From: Prevotella sp. MA2016
GTDB lineage: Bacteria; Bacteroidota; Bacteroidia; Bacteroidales; Bacteroidaceae
Direction: 5' to 3'
Length of the DNA stretch: 64,000 bases
Assembly: GCF_000619825.1 (NCBI RefSeq)
Contig: NZ_KK211036.1
Coordinates: 117,612 to 181,611 of the forward strand
Shown here: positions 8,870-17,947 of the stretch, piece by piece
Numbering within the stretch: position 1 is the stretch's first letter
How the letters are laid out: each line of letters begins with the position of its first letter
The notes under the pieces: generated by a model
Databases searched by the model: none
Told to the model about the DNA's origin: nothing
What the model saw: only the letters and a program-made list of their open reading frames with translations
Made by a program: the position numbers and the translations under genes

Positions 8870-9462
8870 AATTTACCTCCTTTCTTCACGACGGACAGTA
8901 TATCTGCCTTATTATAAACCTGGCTTTTATTCAGTCTTTTCACTCTTATCTTATGTAGGGCGGCAAGAGCAAAGATGACTTCCTCATCAATATCGAAGAG
9001 TGCGCAGGCTTCTTCAATGATAAGCCAACGCTTCAGTGCTATAGATTCACGTTTCCATGCTTCTTCACAGGCTGACTTGCAGAAACGACGATACATACCA
9101 ACATAGTATGAAGGAATAGAATTACGTGTCGCAAACTTAAGTAACCAGCATCTGCTCATGCCCGTGTAGCGCATCAGCTCTTTCAAAGAGTAACTGGCAT
9201 AACCGATAGGGGAGGTTGGTGTGGTTGGAAGAGCCGAGAACCATCTGATGATCTTTATCCATGCTATCACATAGTTCCCATCGTTGTTCTTTTTTGCATC
9301 AATGATGCCGTTTGCAATGAGTTTGTTAATGTACTGGCGACTGAATCCAGAGAGATTAGCCGCTTCTCTTACAGAAAGCATCTCATGAGAGATTCTTGCT
9401 TTCCATTCTGCGTCCAAACTATCGTATGGATCGTAGAAGTGTTTCTTGTTGTTGTATATCAT
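8857..9462 (-). CDS. Triple helix-turn-helix DNA-binding protein (excisionase-like)
   Basis: About 201 aa from the ATG at 9462; a longer frame starting with TTG at 9540 also exists. Three MerR/excisionase-type (HTH_17-like) modules can be read: SVREAANLSGFSRQYINKLI, SLKELMRYTGMSRCWLLKFA, and LIIEEACALFDIDEEVIFAL followed by a typical wing (KRLNKSQVYNKADI). It is encoded directly before the recombinase, overlapping it by 13 bp, so the two are translated together. It is likely a directionality factor or regulator for the recombinase. The 5' leader has a small hairpin (CCTGC/GCAGG, 9473-9488). Confidence 0.75.
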   Translation of the reverse strand: MIYNNKKHFYDPYDSLDAEWKARISHEMLSVREAANLSGFSRQYINKLIANGIIDAKKNNDGNYVIAWIKIIRWFSALPTTPTSPIGYASYSLKELMRYTGMSRCWLLKFATRNSIPSYYVGMYRRFCKSACEEAWKRESIALKRWLIIEEACALFDIDEEVIFALAALHKIRVKRLNKSQVYNKADILSVVKKGGKLCHE

Positions 9463-9528
9463 ATTATCAAAACCTGCTTTAGTGCAGGCATGATAATATA
9501 ATGAAATCGGTGCAATGCAAACATCTAC

Positions 9529-9657
9529 AAAAATCTGCAAATATTAGGTGACAACTACCCTCAAAATGAGTATCGGATATTTGCAGATTTTTACCCCCAT
9601 TTTTCGTACTTTCTACCGCAGAATGTGATAATTTTTATTTGCAGATTTTTGCAAATA
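9529..9657. repeat. Three copies of a 15-bp motif upstream of the recombinase module
   Basis: TATTTGCAGATTTTT occurs at 9578-9592 and 9636-9650 on the plus strand and inverted at 9529-9543. The first two form a perfect 16-bp inverted repeat with a 32-bp spacer (9529-9544 and 9577-9592). The third copy is part of its own palindrome, TATTTGCA-GATTTT-TGCAAATA (9636-9657). These look like binding sites for the HTH protein or arm-type sites for the recombinase. No copy was seen on the other side of the module (7700-7771). Confidence 0.75.
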
Positions 9658-9738
9658 GCTGATAATTAGATAGTTATTGTATTTGTTAAAATACTCTAAC
9701 AAACCGTTATAACCATCTAGTAATCAATAAGTTACAAT

Positions 9739-11019
9739 CTATTTACCCACGCAGAAGTTTTTGAAGATGTTGCCTAGTACTTCGTTGGGGGTGATTTGGC
9801 CGCCGGTGATTTCGGAAAGGGTGTCGAGGGCCTGGCGGAGGTCTTCGCTGAGTAGGTCGCCGCTGAGTTGCATCTCAAGACCGTCGATGACACGCTGGAT
9901 GTGCTGGTGAGCCCGTACTAGAGCATCGTAGTGGCGGGCATTGGTAACGATAATGTCGGTGTCGGAGGTTTTTGGAGCAGCATCGATAAGTTGCTGTTTC
10001 AGGGTGTCGAGACCTATGCCAAATTTGGCTTGGAATGCTTCGGTTTTGTTCTCAATACGGATGACGGTCTGGTCATCGTTCGTTTCAATCTCGGGGTAGG
10101 GTACGCCAGGCAAGGTCATGAGCAGGATGATGCGTGCACGCTGAGCAGCAGCCTTTGATCGTTGGATGCCGAGGTTTTCTATTTTATCGTCGGTATGACG
10201 GATGCCTGCTGTATCGATGAAGCGGAAGGTGATGCCTCCCAACTGGATAGTATCTTCAATAGCATCGCGAGTAGTACCTTGTATGTCGGAAACGATGGCA
10301 CGCTCTTCACCTAGAAGAGCATTAAGTAGGGTGCTCTTACCTACGTTTGGGGCGCCAACAATGGCTACGGGAATGCCGTTTTTCAGGGCGTTGCCTGTTT
10401 GGAAGGTGCTGGCTAAATGCGTGATGTGATTGTCAATGGTGTTGGTGAGTTCTTTCAACTCGTTACGGTCGGCAAACTCAAGGTCTTCGTGGTCGGAAAA
10501 GTCGAGCTCTAGCTCTAACAAAGAGGTGAGCTTCAGCAGTTGTTCGCGCAGTTGTGCCAACTTAGATGAGAAGTGTCCACGCAGTTGGCTCATGGCTATC
10601 TGGTGTGTAGCCTTGTTGTTTGAGGCTATCAGGTCGGCAACTGCTTCAGCCTGTGAGAGGTCCATCTTGCCATTGAGATAGGCACGCTGGGTGAACTCAC
10701 CTGGTCCAGCCTGTCGGCAACCGTTCTCTATGAGGAGGGCAAGTACGCGGTTGAGGATGTAGCTGGATCCGTGACATGATATTTCTGTGCTGTCTTCGCC
10801 TGTGTAACTATGTGGTGCTCGGAAGATGCTGACGAGGACTTCGTCGATGATCTCTGAGTCATCTTTGATGTGGCCATAGTGGATGGTGTTGGGTTGGGCA
10901 TGACGTATGTCCTTGCTAAACACACGAGAAAGAATCTCAAGCGTTTTGGGGCCTGAGATTCTTATGATTCCTATAGCGCCACCTGTGGCTGTGGCGAGTG
11001 CACAGATTGTTTCGTTCAT
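9739..11019 (-). CDS. mnmE: tRNA modification GTPase MnmE
   Basis: With MnmG this GTPase makes the carboxymethylaminomethyl group on U34 of certain tRNAs. The N-terminal folate-binding domain (GEFTQRAYLNGKMDLSQAEA near residue 110) is followed by a helical domain with an embedded G domain: G1 GAPNVGKS at 222-229, DTAG at 269-272, and a weak G4, NKTE, at 324-327. The C-terminal FCVGK keeps the cysteine essential in the family. At 426 aa it is about 25-40 residues shorter than usual; the loss is between G3 and the end of the G domain. It is last in its operon, starting directly after the phosphorylase gene. Confidence 0.95.
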   Translation of the reverse strand: MNETICALATATGGAIGIIRISGPKTLEILSRVFSKDIRHAQPNTIHYGHIKDDSEIIDEVLVSIFRAPHSYTGEDSTEISCHGSSYILNRVLALLIENGCRQAGPGEFTQRAYLNGKMDLSQAEAVADLIASNNKATHQIAMSQLRGHFSSKLAQLREQLLKLTSLLELELDFSDHEDLEFADRNELKELTNTIDNHITHLASTFQTGNALKNGIPVAIVGAPNVGKSTLLNALLGEERAIVSDIQGTTRDAIEDTIQLGGITFRFIDTAGIRHTDDKIENLGIQRSKAAAQRARIILLMTLPGVPYPEIETNDDQTVIRIENKTEAFQAKFGIGLDTLKQQLIDAAPKTSDTDIIVTNARHYDALVRAHQHIQRVIDGLEMQLSGDLLSEDLRQALDTLSEITGGQITPNEVLGNIFKNFCVGK

Positions 11020-11895
11020 TCAAATTCTGTCTAAAACTTTGGTGATAAGTGTATCGATAGAGTTCTTGTACTCTGTGTTCATCTTTTGGGCATAACGGTT
11101 GGCAATGACCATACAGCAGGTCATGGCACGATGACCCAACAACGAAGCCATGCCAGCAAGGGCAGAACTCTCCATCTCGAAGTTGCATATCTTCATGCCC
11201 TCATACTCGAACGACTCAATTTTCTCGTTTTGGCGTGGGTCTTCGATGTCGGCACGCAAAACGCGTCCCTGTGGACCATAGAATCCACCACATGAAATGG
11301 TGTAGCCACGTACCATGTCATCTTGTGCTATCTGTTCGATGAGTTCTTCGTCACCTACTGATACATAAGGTGCTCCCTTGATGGGATTCCACTGCATGTG
11401 CTCGCGGAAAGCACGTTCCATCTCGGTATCACATACCACATTGCGCCCTGCATAATAGTTGAGTAAGCCATCAAAACCGATACTCTTCACAGAGGCTACG
11501 AAACAACCGGTAGGGGTGTTGGGCTGCAGACCGCCGCAGGTGCCGATGCGCACCATCGTGAGTGTGCGATGCTCATCCTTTTCCTCACGGGTGTTATAAT
11601 CGATGTTGGCAAGAGTATCTAGCTCATTTACTACGATGTCGATATTGTCGCATCCTATGCCGTGACTCTGTACGGTGATACGTTTACCTTTATACGTACC
11701 AGTGATGGTGTGAAACTCGCGACTGCTAACCTCACACTCCTTTGAGTTGAAGTGGGCGGCAACGGTATCTACACGGGCAGGATCGCCCACTAATATTACT
11801 TTATCTGCCAGTTGCTCTGGCTTGAGATGCAGATGGAAACATGAACCATCGGCATTAATAATCAATTCTGATTCCGGAAATGTTTTCTTGTTCAT
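11020..11895 (-). CDS. Nucleoside phosphorylase (uridine phosphorylase-like)
   Basis: A 291-aa member of the PNP/UDP family, which splits nucleosides with phosphate for salvage. It shows the phosphate-binding VGDPARVDTVAAHF near residue 36, the conserved RIGTCGGLQP segment, and the purine/pyrimidine site with NFEMESSALAGMASLLGHRA near the C-terminus. The NFEME motif supports nucleoside binding through the conserved Glu. The length and the FYGPQGR segment favour uridine phosphorylase over purine phosphorylase, but specificity is not certain. It starts 12 bp after the PD40 gene and ends one base before mnmE, so it is cotranscribed. Confidence 0.85.
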   Translation of the reverse strand: MNKKTFPESELIINADGSCFHLHLKPEQLADKVILVGDPARVDTVAAHFNSKECEVSSREFHTITGTYKGKRITVQSHGIGCDNIDIVVNELDTLANIDYNTREEKDEHRTLTMVRIGTCGGLQPNTPTGCFVASVKSIGFDGLLNYYAGRNVVCDTEMERAFREHMQWNPIKGAPYVSVGDEELIEQIAQDDMVRGYTISCGGFYGPQGRVLRADIEDPRQNEKIESFEYEGMKICNFEMESSALAGMASLLGHRAMTCCMVIANRYAQKMNTEYKNSIDTLITKVLDRI

Positions 11896-11907
11896 AGACT
11901 TAGTATA

Positions 11908-13044
11908 TTAATTGTTTTTACCATTTATTTCGGCATTACGCGCTGCTTTGTCAAGCTGCTTTGAACTAGCGTTTAGCTGTAGCGCCTCGTCTTCGAGTTG
12001 CAGTATCTCGCTCTTAATCTGGTTGCGCTCTGCGGCACCAGCCTTGCGATACTTCTGTCGAAGCATATTTAAAGTTGTGTTTACTTTGTCGAGTTCATTC
12101 TGCACTCTTAATAGTCGCTGATATAGCGACTGAGCCTCTTTAGAGTGGAATTTTATAGATGATGCCTCTCTGTTGGTGCCATCTTCCTTTCTATTCCTTT
12201 CTACGTCAGCGTATTTTGATTTGATTCTGTCGAGTGCAGCCTGACGTTCTACACCATCTGCCCATGTGTCGGCAATGCTACTGATATCTGCCAGATGGCG
12301 TATCTGTTCTTCGGTGTATAGTGAACTGTCGTATGTCTTACGTGTATCTGACGGCACAAATATATAGATACAAACCATTCCTTCAGGCTGACGGCGATCG
12401 GTTGCGAAGTAGCCTATACGGTTTGTTTCGTCGATAGCATACATATAGTCGTTGGCTTCAGAGTTGAAAGGCATACCTATGTTTTCGGGTTTCAGGAAAC
12501 TGCCGCTGCGTGAGTCATAACGTGTCACGAATATATCATAGCCACCAATACTCTCTTCGCCTTTACCTGCGAAATAGAAGGTGACACCATCTGACAGCAT
12601 GAAGGGGTAGGAAGTCTCGTTGAGGCCTTCGCTGATGCCAATCAGTCTTTGCGGACGACTCCACTCATTTCCCAGTTTGTCTGATGTAAAGAGTTGTTGC
12701 AGACTATCTTCTGGTTGACTGAAGTAAACCTTGTTGCCCATTTCATTAATGTAAAGGCAACCTTCTTTCTGGTTCTTAAAGAAACTGCTGGTAGGCATGA
12801 GTCTGCCTGATTCTGACGACAGACGGATAGAAGCTAAAAACTGCTCTTTACTAGTTACGATACTGTCGATGATGAGAATTTGCTGGGTCATCTCGCGCAT
12901 ATTGGTGATGCGTGGGTCTTCCTGTGGTTCTTCAATCACGGGTACAGGTTTTGCTTTTGGAGCAACACGTTTACGTTTCTGTGCTACCATCGGTAGTGCT
13001 AACAGTACGCTCAGAGCTAGTATCGTAATTCTAATCAGTTTCAT
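11908..13044 (-). CDS. Exported PD40 beta-propeller protein with C-terminal coiled coil
   Basis: A 378-aa protein with a signal peptide (MKLIRITILALSVLLALPMV, then AQ). Residues about 85-240 contain WD40-like PD40 repeats of the TolB type (GGYDIFVTRYD, IGMPFNSEANDYMYAI, RIGYFATDRR). The last 120 residues are charged and helical (LLRVQNELDKVNTTLNMLRQ) and probably form a coiled coil. Related Bacteroidota proteins often carry an OmpA domain after PD40, but this one does not. It lies in the serS-mnmE operon, 2 bp after the ttcA-like gene. No specific function can be given. Confidence 0.75.
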   Translation of the reverse strand: MKLIRITILALSVLLALPMVAQKRKRVAPKAKPVPVIEEPQEDPRITNMREMTQQILIIDSIVTSKEQFLASIRLSSESGRLMPTSSFFKNQKEGCLYINEMGNKVYFSQPEDSLQQLFTSDKLGNEWSRPQRLIGISEGLNETSYPFMLSDGVTFYFAGKGEESIGGYDIFVTRYDSRSGSFLKPENIGMPFNSEANDYMYAIDETNRIGYFATDRRQPEGMVCIYIFVPSDTRKTYDSSLYTEEQIRHLADISSIADTWADGVERQAALDRIKSKYADVERNRKEDGTNREASSIKFHSKEAQSLYQRLLRVQNELDKVNTTLNMLRQKYRKAGAAERNQIKSEILQLEDEALQLNASSKQLDKAARNAEINGKNN

Positions 13045-13046
13045 AA

Positions 13047-13811
13047 TTATTCTTCTATCAGTTTGTTGTCCGCGTTAAGCGCATTCCAAATGCTGTAGCG
13101 AGCTTCTGGGTTCATGCGCTCTATTGCATTGTAGAGTTCTTTTATTTCTGTTCGATGCGAGTTGCTTTCGTAGGGGCATAGCTTTTTCTGCTTCTGATAC
13201 TCCTGCAACTCGGCATAGGCTTTGATGTCTTTCTCTTCCATCATGCAGAGTGGCCGAATGATTGCTAGTGGCATTTTGCGCATCTGTAAAAAGGCAGGCA
13301 TCGTGTCAAATCGGCCCTGAAACGAGAGGTTCATGAGTGCTGTGTGCAACAGGTCGTCCTGATGATGGCCTAGTGCTATCTTATTGTAGCCGAGCTCCTG
13401 TGCCAGGTTGAACATCACTTTGCGGCGGTTCCATGAACATAGGAAACAGGGTGTCTTCTGTCGGCGGGCGTCCTTGCTATTATCAGCTCCTATCTCGAAT
13501 CGCGTTGTTTGTACGTGGAGTTTTACACCAAGATTGTCGCAAAAATCTTGCAGATAGCTAGTATCGGTCTCGTAATGGATGTTTTCCATCCTCACGTGCA
13601 GTGCTGCAACTTCGAAGCGTGGATGATGAATTCTGGCTCGCTTGGCCAGCATTTCCAGCAATAGCAGCGAATCCTTACCACCTGAGAGACCGACGAGGAT
13701 GCGATCATCATCATCTATCAGATGATAAGTAGCCATCGCCTTGACAAATCGCTCATTGAGACGATGCCACAGGCGATGGCTCTCTTTATCTTGATTAAGC
13801 TTCTTCTCCAC
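13047..13811 (-). CDS. ttcA: TtcA/TilS-family tRNA thiolation-type ATPase
   Basis: A 254-aa PP-loop ATPase of the TtcA group. SGGKDS is the ATP pyrophosphate loop near residue 44. A CFLC pair (near 126) and LGHHQDDLL follow, with a further Cys in KLCPYES, matching the cluster-binding cysteines of tRNA 2-thiocytidine synthetases. TtcA puts sulfur on C32 of tRNA. It begins with GTG at 13811, overlapping the preceding gene by 17 bp. This start keeps the helix before the PP-loop that is usual in the family. The neighbours serS and mnmE also act on tRNA. Shorter than E. coli TtcA (311 aa), so the exact nucleotide is not assured. Confidence 0.8.
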   Translation of the reverse strand: MEKKLNQDKESHRLWHRLNERFVKAMATYHLIDDDDRILVGLSGGKDSLLLLEMLAKRARIHHPRFEVAALHVRMENIHYETDTSYLQDFCDNLGVKLHVQTTRFEIGADNSKDARRQKTPCFLCSWNRRKVMFNLAQELGYNKIALGHHQDDLLHTALMNLSFQGRFDTMPAFLQMRKMPLAIIRPLCMMEEKDIKAYAELQEYQKQKKLCPYESNSHRTEIKELYNAIERMNPEARYSIWNALNADNKLIEE

Positions 13812-16155
13812 GCAGATGCTTATCCATGTTCAATGCGGCACGACGACCGTCGCCCATAGCAAGGATGACGGTAGCACCACCACGCACAATGTCGCCACCA
13901 GCGAAGATTTCGCTGCGAGAAGACTGCATCTCCTCTGAAACGGCGATGGTGTTCTTGCGACCTAACTCAAGACCTTCGATACTCTTTGGTACCAATGGAT
14001 TAGGTGATACACCAACAGCTACAATCACTTGATCAACGTCGAGGGTGACAGTTTTTCCTTCAACTGGAACAGGACTGCGACGACCAGATGCATCGGGCTC
14101 GCCCAGCTCCATCACCTGCAGCACGGCTTGCTTTACAGCACCCTGCTCGTCGGCAATGTATTCGATGGGGTTATGAAGGGTGAGGAACTTGATGCCCTCT
14201 TCCTTAGCATGCTTCACCTCTTCCAGTCGGGCTGGCATCTCAACCTCAGAGCGGCGATATACCAGTGTAACATCGGCACCCAGACGCTTGGCTGTACGAC
14301 AAGAGTCCATAGCAGTGTTTCCACCACCTACCACGAGTACACTCTTGGCAGGATTCAGTGGAGTGTCGGTCTTGGGGTTGGCTGCATCCATCAGGTTTAC
14401 ACGTGTCAAGTATTCGTTTGACGACATGATATTGATGCTGTTTTCACCAGGAATATTCATGAAGTTAGGCAGACCTGCACCAGAGCCAACGAAGATGCCC
14501 TTGAATCCTTGAGCCTCAAGTTGCTCTACGCTGATGGTCTTACCAACAATCACGTCAGTTTGGAAGTGTACGCCCATCTTGGCAAGATTCTCGATTTCTA
14601 CATCAACAATCTTGTTGGGAAGGCGGAACTCTGGAATACCATACTTCAGCACACCACCAATCTCATGGAGTGCCTCGAACACGTAAACATCATAACCTTT
14701 CTTGACCATATCGCCAGCAAACGATAATCCGGCAGGACCAGAACCTACGACGGCAATCTTTATGCCGTTGGCAGGTGCAATCTCAGGCAGACTGATATTG
14801 CCGCTCTCTCGCTCGTAATCGGCTGCGAAACGCTCCAGATAGCCAATGGCTACAGGCTTTGAGTTCATCTTCAGGTGGATACACTTGCTTTCGCACTGTT
14901 TTTCCTGAGGACAAACACGACCGCAAACGGCTGGGAGGGCAGAGGTGTTCTTGAGTACCTTTGCTGCAGCCAGGAACTGTCCGCGCTCGATGTTCTTGAC
15001 GAACGATGGAATGTTGATGTTGACAGGGCAACCTTCTACGCAACTTGGCTTAGCACAGTCTAAGCAGCGCTTGGCTTCGGTCATTGCCATCTCCTTAGTG
15101 AGGCCGATATTTACCTCCTCGGTACGTGTGGTGGCACGATAAACAGGATCGAGCTCTGGCATTACCACACGCTCAATCTGAGTGCGCTCCTTAGGTTTCA
15201 TGCTCTGCTGAAGTTCCTTACGCCAAGCAGCATTGCGGTCGGTCAGCACGTCGATGGTGTCGTTGGTTGGATCGGCATCCATTACCACGTCAGTAGTTTT
15301 GGTTTCAACCTTCTCTTCTGCGTTGATGCTGTCAAGATGCTCCTCGTAGTGGGCCAACTCTTCCTGCTCTTCGCGTTTGAAGGTTCCCATGCGCTTGAAC
15401 ATCTCGTCCCAATCCACAAGAGCACCGTCGAACTCTGGACCGTCGATACATACAAACTTTGTTTTTCCACCAATGGTGAGTCGGCAAGCACCACACATAC
15501 CTGTTCCATCTACCATAATGGTGTTGAGTGATACCTCACAAGGAATGTTGTGCTTCTGAGCGGTCAGGTTTGAGAACTTCATCATGATAGGAGGGCCGAT
15601 GGCAAAGATTTTATCGACATGCTCCTGTTCTACGAATTTTTCGATACCGACGGTCACTACGCCTTTTTCGCCATAGCTGCCGTCGTCGGTCATAATGATT
15701 ACCTCGTCAGAACTTTCGCGTACCTTGTCTTCAAGGATAATAAGGTCTTTAGAGCGACCTGCCATGACTGAGAGAACGCGGTTTCCTGCTGCTTTAAGCG
15801 CCTGGATGATGGGCAGCATAGGTGCTACGCCCAATCCGCCACCTGCGCAAACAACGGTACCGTAGTTCTCAATTTTGGTGGGGTTTCCTAACGGACCAAC
15901 CACGTCGGTCACATAGTCGCCCACGTTAAGGGCACAGAGTTTTTTAGATGAGAGTCCCACCATCTGTACTACCAGTGTGATGGTTCCCTTGTCAATGTCT
16001 GCGCCAGCGATGGTCAGCGGCATGCGCTCACCTTTCTTGCCTACGCGCACGATTACGAAGTTGCCTGCTTTGCGGCTTTTCGCAATCAGTGGAGCTTCAA
16101 TCTCGAAGAGGAAAACCTTCTCTGAGAATTGCTCTTTTCTAACGATTTTGTTCAT
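13795..16155 (-). CDS. Fused ferredoxin-NADP reductase / glutamate synthase small-subunit-like oxidoreductase
   Basis: One 786-aa chain joins two flavoproteins. Residues 1-280 resemble the dihydroorotate dehydrogenase electron-transfer subunit (PyrK/SudB/NfnA): FAD/NAD-binding, AGGGLGVAPM, and a 2Fe-2S ligand group GTGMCGACRL. Residues 340-786 resemble GltD/SudA/NfnB: Cys-rich 4Fe-4S motifs CLDCAKPSCVEGCP and CGRVCPQEKQCESKC, then FAD GSGPAGLSFAG and NADP GGGNTAMDS folds. In other anaerobes the separate subunits form NfnAB (electron-bifurcating ferredoxin-NADP transhydrogenase) or sulfide dehydrogenase. Which reaction this fusion performs is not decided by sequence. It follows serS by 21 bp. 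Confidence 0.88.
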   Translation of the reverse strand: MNKIVRKEQFSEKVFLFEIEAPLIAKSRKAGNFVIVRVGKKGERMPLTIAGADIDKGTITLVVQMVGLSSKKLCALNVGDYVTDVVGPLGNPTKIENYGTVVCAGGGLGVAPMLPIIQALKAAGNRVLSVMAGRSKDLIILEDKVRESSDEVIIMTDDGSYGEKGVVTVGIEKFVEQEHVDKIFAIGPPIMMKFSNLTAQKHNIPCEVSLNTIMVDGTGMCGACRLTIGGKTKFVCIDGPEFDGALVDWDEMFKRMGTFKREEQEELAHYEEHLDSINAEEKVETKTTDVVMDADPTNDTIDVLTDRNAAWRKELQQSMKPKERTQIERVVMPELDPVYRATTRTEEVNIGLTKEMAMTEAKRCLDCAKPSCVEGCPVNINIPSFVKNIERGQFLAAAKVLKNTSALPAVCGRVCPQEKQCESKCIHLKMNSKPVAIGYLERFAADYERESGNISLPEIAPANGIKIAVVGSGPAGLSFAGDMVKKGYDVYVFEALHEIGGVLKYGIPEFRLPNKIVDVEIENLAKMGVHFQTDVIVGKTISVEQLEAQGFKGIFVGSGAGLPNFMNIPGENSINIMSSNEYLTRVNLMDAANPKTDTPLNPAKSVLVVGGGNTAMDSCRTAKRLGADVTLVYRRSEVEMPARLEEVKHAKEEGIKFLTLHNPIEYIADEQGAVKQAVLQVMELGEPDASGRRSPVPVEGKTVTLDVDQVIVAVGVSPNPLVPKSIEGLELGRKNTIAVSEEMQSSRSEIFAGGDIVRGGATVILAMGDGRRAALNMDKHLRGEEA

Positions 16156-16176
16156 AAGTATTTATTCAGTTGTTGA

Positions 16177-17496
16177 CTAATCGATGATGTCGCAACCCAT
16201 ATAGGGCACGAGCGCTGCAGGAATCTTGATGCCATTCTCTGTCTGGTTGTTTTCCAACAGGGCGGCAACGATTCTTGGCAGGGCCAGAGCAGAGCCGTTC
16301 AGTGTGTGGCAGAGCTCGGTCTTTTTTGTTTCGCTATTGCGATAGCGGCACTTCAAGCGGTTGGCTTGATAGGTGTCGAAGTTAGATACGCTTGATACTT
16401 CGAGCCAGCGTCCTTGAGCTTCTGAGTAAACCTCAAAGTCGTAGCAGATGGCGCTTGTAAAGCTCTGGTCGCCACCACACAGCAACAGAATACGGTAGGG
16501 CAGTTCAAGCTTCTGCAGCAGGCCTTCTACGTGAGCCAGCATCTCTTTGTGACTCTCCTTTGAGTGCTCGGGCTTGTCGATGCGTACAATCTCAATCTTA
16601 GAGAATTCGTGTAGGCGGTTCAAACCGCGAACGTCCTTTCCATATGAGCCAGCCTCACGACGGAAGCACTCTGTATAAGCGCAGTTCTTGATAGGCAGGT
16701 CTTTCTCGTCGAGAATCACGTCGCGATAGATGTTGGTTACAGGAACCTCAGCTGTTGGGATGAGATAGAAATCATCAACCTCACAGTGGTACATCTGACC
16801 TTCCTTATCAGGCAGCTGACCTGTACCATAACCAGATGCAGCATTTACTACTGTTGGTGGCATAATTTCTGTATATCCGCTCTTACGGGCTTCGTCGAGG
16901 AAGAAGTTGATAAGGGCACGCTGCAAGCGGGCACCTTTGCCGATATATACAGGGAATCCAGCACCGGTAATCTTTACACCCAGGTCAAAGTCGATGAGGT
17001 TGTATTTCTTAGCCAGTTCCCAGTGGGGCAGGGGATTGGCGATGCCAAGTGATGGGTTCACGTCCCAGTTTCCCACGGTGTCATTGGCAGTACACTCCTT
17101 GAGGTTACTCTTTACCACGTGGTTATCCTCGGCAGCGCGACCTTCGGGCACCTCGTCGTATGGGATGTTTGGAATCTGGCACAGCAGGGTAGTCATCTCT
17201 TCCTGAGCCTTAGCCATAGCCTCGTCCATTTCCTTTGATTTCTCTTTAAGCTGAGCCACCTGAGTCTTTACCTGCTCGGCCTCGTCTTTCTTGCCTTCCT
17301 TCATCAGTCGGCCAATCTGACCAGAGAGCTGTTTCTGCTCGTTCAGACATTTGTCCAGCTCCTGCTGGGCCTCACGGCGACGCTTGTCGATAGCTAAAAC
17401 GTTGTCGATAGCCTCTTTGGCACCAGTAAAGTGTTTTTTCTCCAATCCGCGAATTACGCGTTCTGTTTCCTCATTGATGAGTTTTAGTGTTAACAT
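16177..17496 (-). CDS. serS: Serine--tRNA ligase
   Basis: Charges tRNA-Ser (and tRNA-Sec where present) with serine. The 439-aa protein has the N-terminal coiled-coil arm (about 30-100) that grips the long variable arm of tRNA-Ser. The class II catalytic core follows, with TAEVPVTN, motif 2 (CFRREAGSYGKDVRGLNRLH) and motif 3 (LNGSALALPRIVAALLENNQ). The length is normal. It is first in a six-gene run down to mnmE with gaps of 21 bp or less or overlaps, with a promoter at 17539-17569. Confidence 0.97.
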   Translation of the reverse strand: MLTLKLINEETERVIRGLEKKHFTGAKEAIDNVLAIDKRRREAQQELDKCLNEQKQLSGQIGRLMKEGKKDEAEQVKTQVAQLKEKSKEMDEAMAKAQEEMTTLLCQIPNIPYDEVPEGRAAEDNHVVKSNLKECTANDTVGNWDVNPSLGIANPLPHWELAKKYNLIDFDLGVKITGAGFPVYIGKGARLQRALINFFLDEARKSGYTEIMPPTVVNAASGYGTGQLPDKEGQMYHCEVDDFYLIPTAEVPVTNIYRDVILDEKDLPIKNCAYTECFRREAGSYGKDVRGLNRLHEFSKIEIVRIDKPEHSKESHKEMLAHVEGLLQKLELPYRILLLCGGDQSFTSAICYDFEVYSEAQGRWLEVSSVSNFDTYQANRLKCRYRNSETKKTELCHTLNGSALALPRIVAALLENNQTENGIKIPAALVPYMGCDIID

Positions 17497-17538
17497 CTTA
17501 AATACGTATTAATTTGTTTATATTCTTTTTCTAAGGCG

Positions 17539-17569
17539 CAAAGGTACAAATATTAAGTTAAATAGCCAA
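17539..17569 (-). promoter_or_regulatory. serS operon promoter
   Basis: Minus-strand TACCTTTG (17539-17546) fits the Bacteroidota -7 consensus, with TTG (17567-17569) 20 bp upstream as a -33 element. It lies 43 bp before the serS start codon. Confidence 0.6.
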
Positions 17570-17593
17570 GAAAAACAACTTAAAAATGCAGAA

Positions 17594-17622
17594 ATCCCGC
17601 TACTCCTTGCGGAGTGCGGGAA
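17594..17622 (-). terminator. Terminator after rplU-rpmA
   Basis: A GC-rich hairpin (CCCGCTACTCC against GGAGTGCGGG, one bulge) lies 41 bp past the rpmA stop. On the minus strand it is followed by T-rich sequence. It would separate the ribosomal protein pair from serS. Confidence 0.7.
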
Positions 17623-17662
17623 TCTGTTGTTTGTTTGGAATAAGTGTTTTCTTTTAATTTAC

Positions 17663-17926
17663 TTAGGCTTCAGCGTTTGGAATAACTGATACAACGCTCT
17701 TGTTGTACTTGCCTTTGTGGAAGTTAACGGTTCCGTCTACGAGAGCGTAGAGGGTGTCGTCCTTACCGATGGCAACGTTGTTACCAGGGTTGTGCTTTGT
17801 GCCACGCTGGCGAACGATGATGTTACCAGCAATACACTGCTGACCGCCGAAGATCTTAATGCCAAGTCGCTGAGCTGCGCTCTCACGACCGTTCTTAGAA
17901 CTACCTACACCTTTTTTATGTGCCAT
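17663..17926 (-). CDS. rpmA: 50S ribosomal protein L27
   Basis: An 87-aa protein starting [20 protein letters not shown], the hallmark basic N-terminus that reaches the peptidyl transferase centre. [20 protein letters not shown] follows. Length and sequence are normal. The N-terminus begins directly with the mature MAHKKG form, without the cleaved extension known in Firmicutes. It lies 21 bp after rplU, the nearly universal pairing. Confidence 0.98.
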   Translation of the reverse strand: MAHKKGVGSSKNGRESAAQRLGIKIFGGQQCIAGNIIVRQRGTKHNPGNNVAIGKDDTLYALVDGTVNFHKGKYNKSVVSVIPNAEA

Positions 17927-17947
17927 AATGTTGTTCCTCCTACGTTT

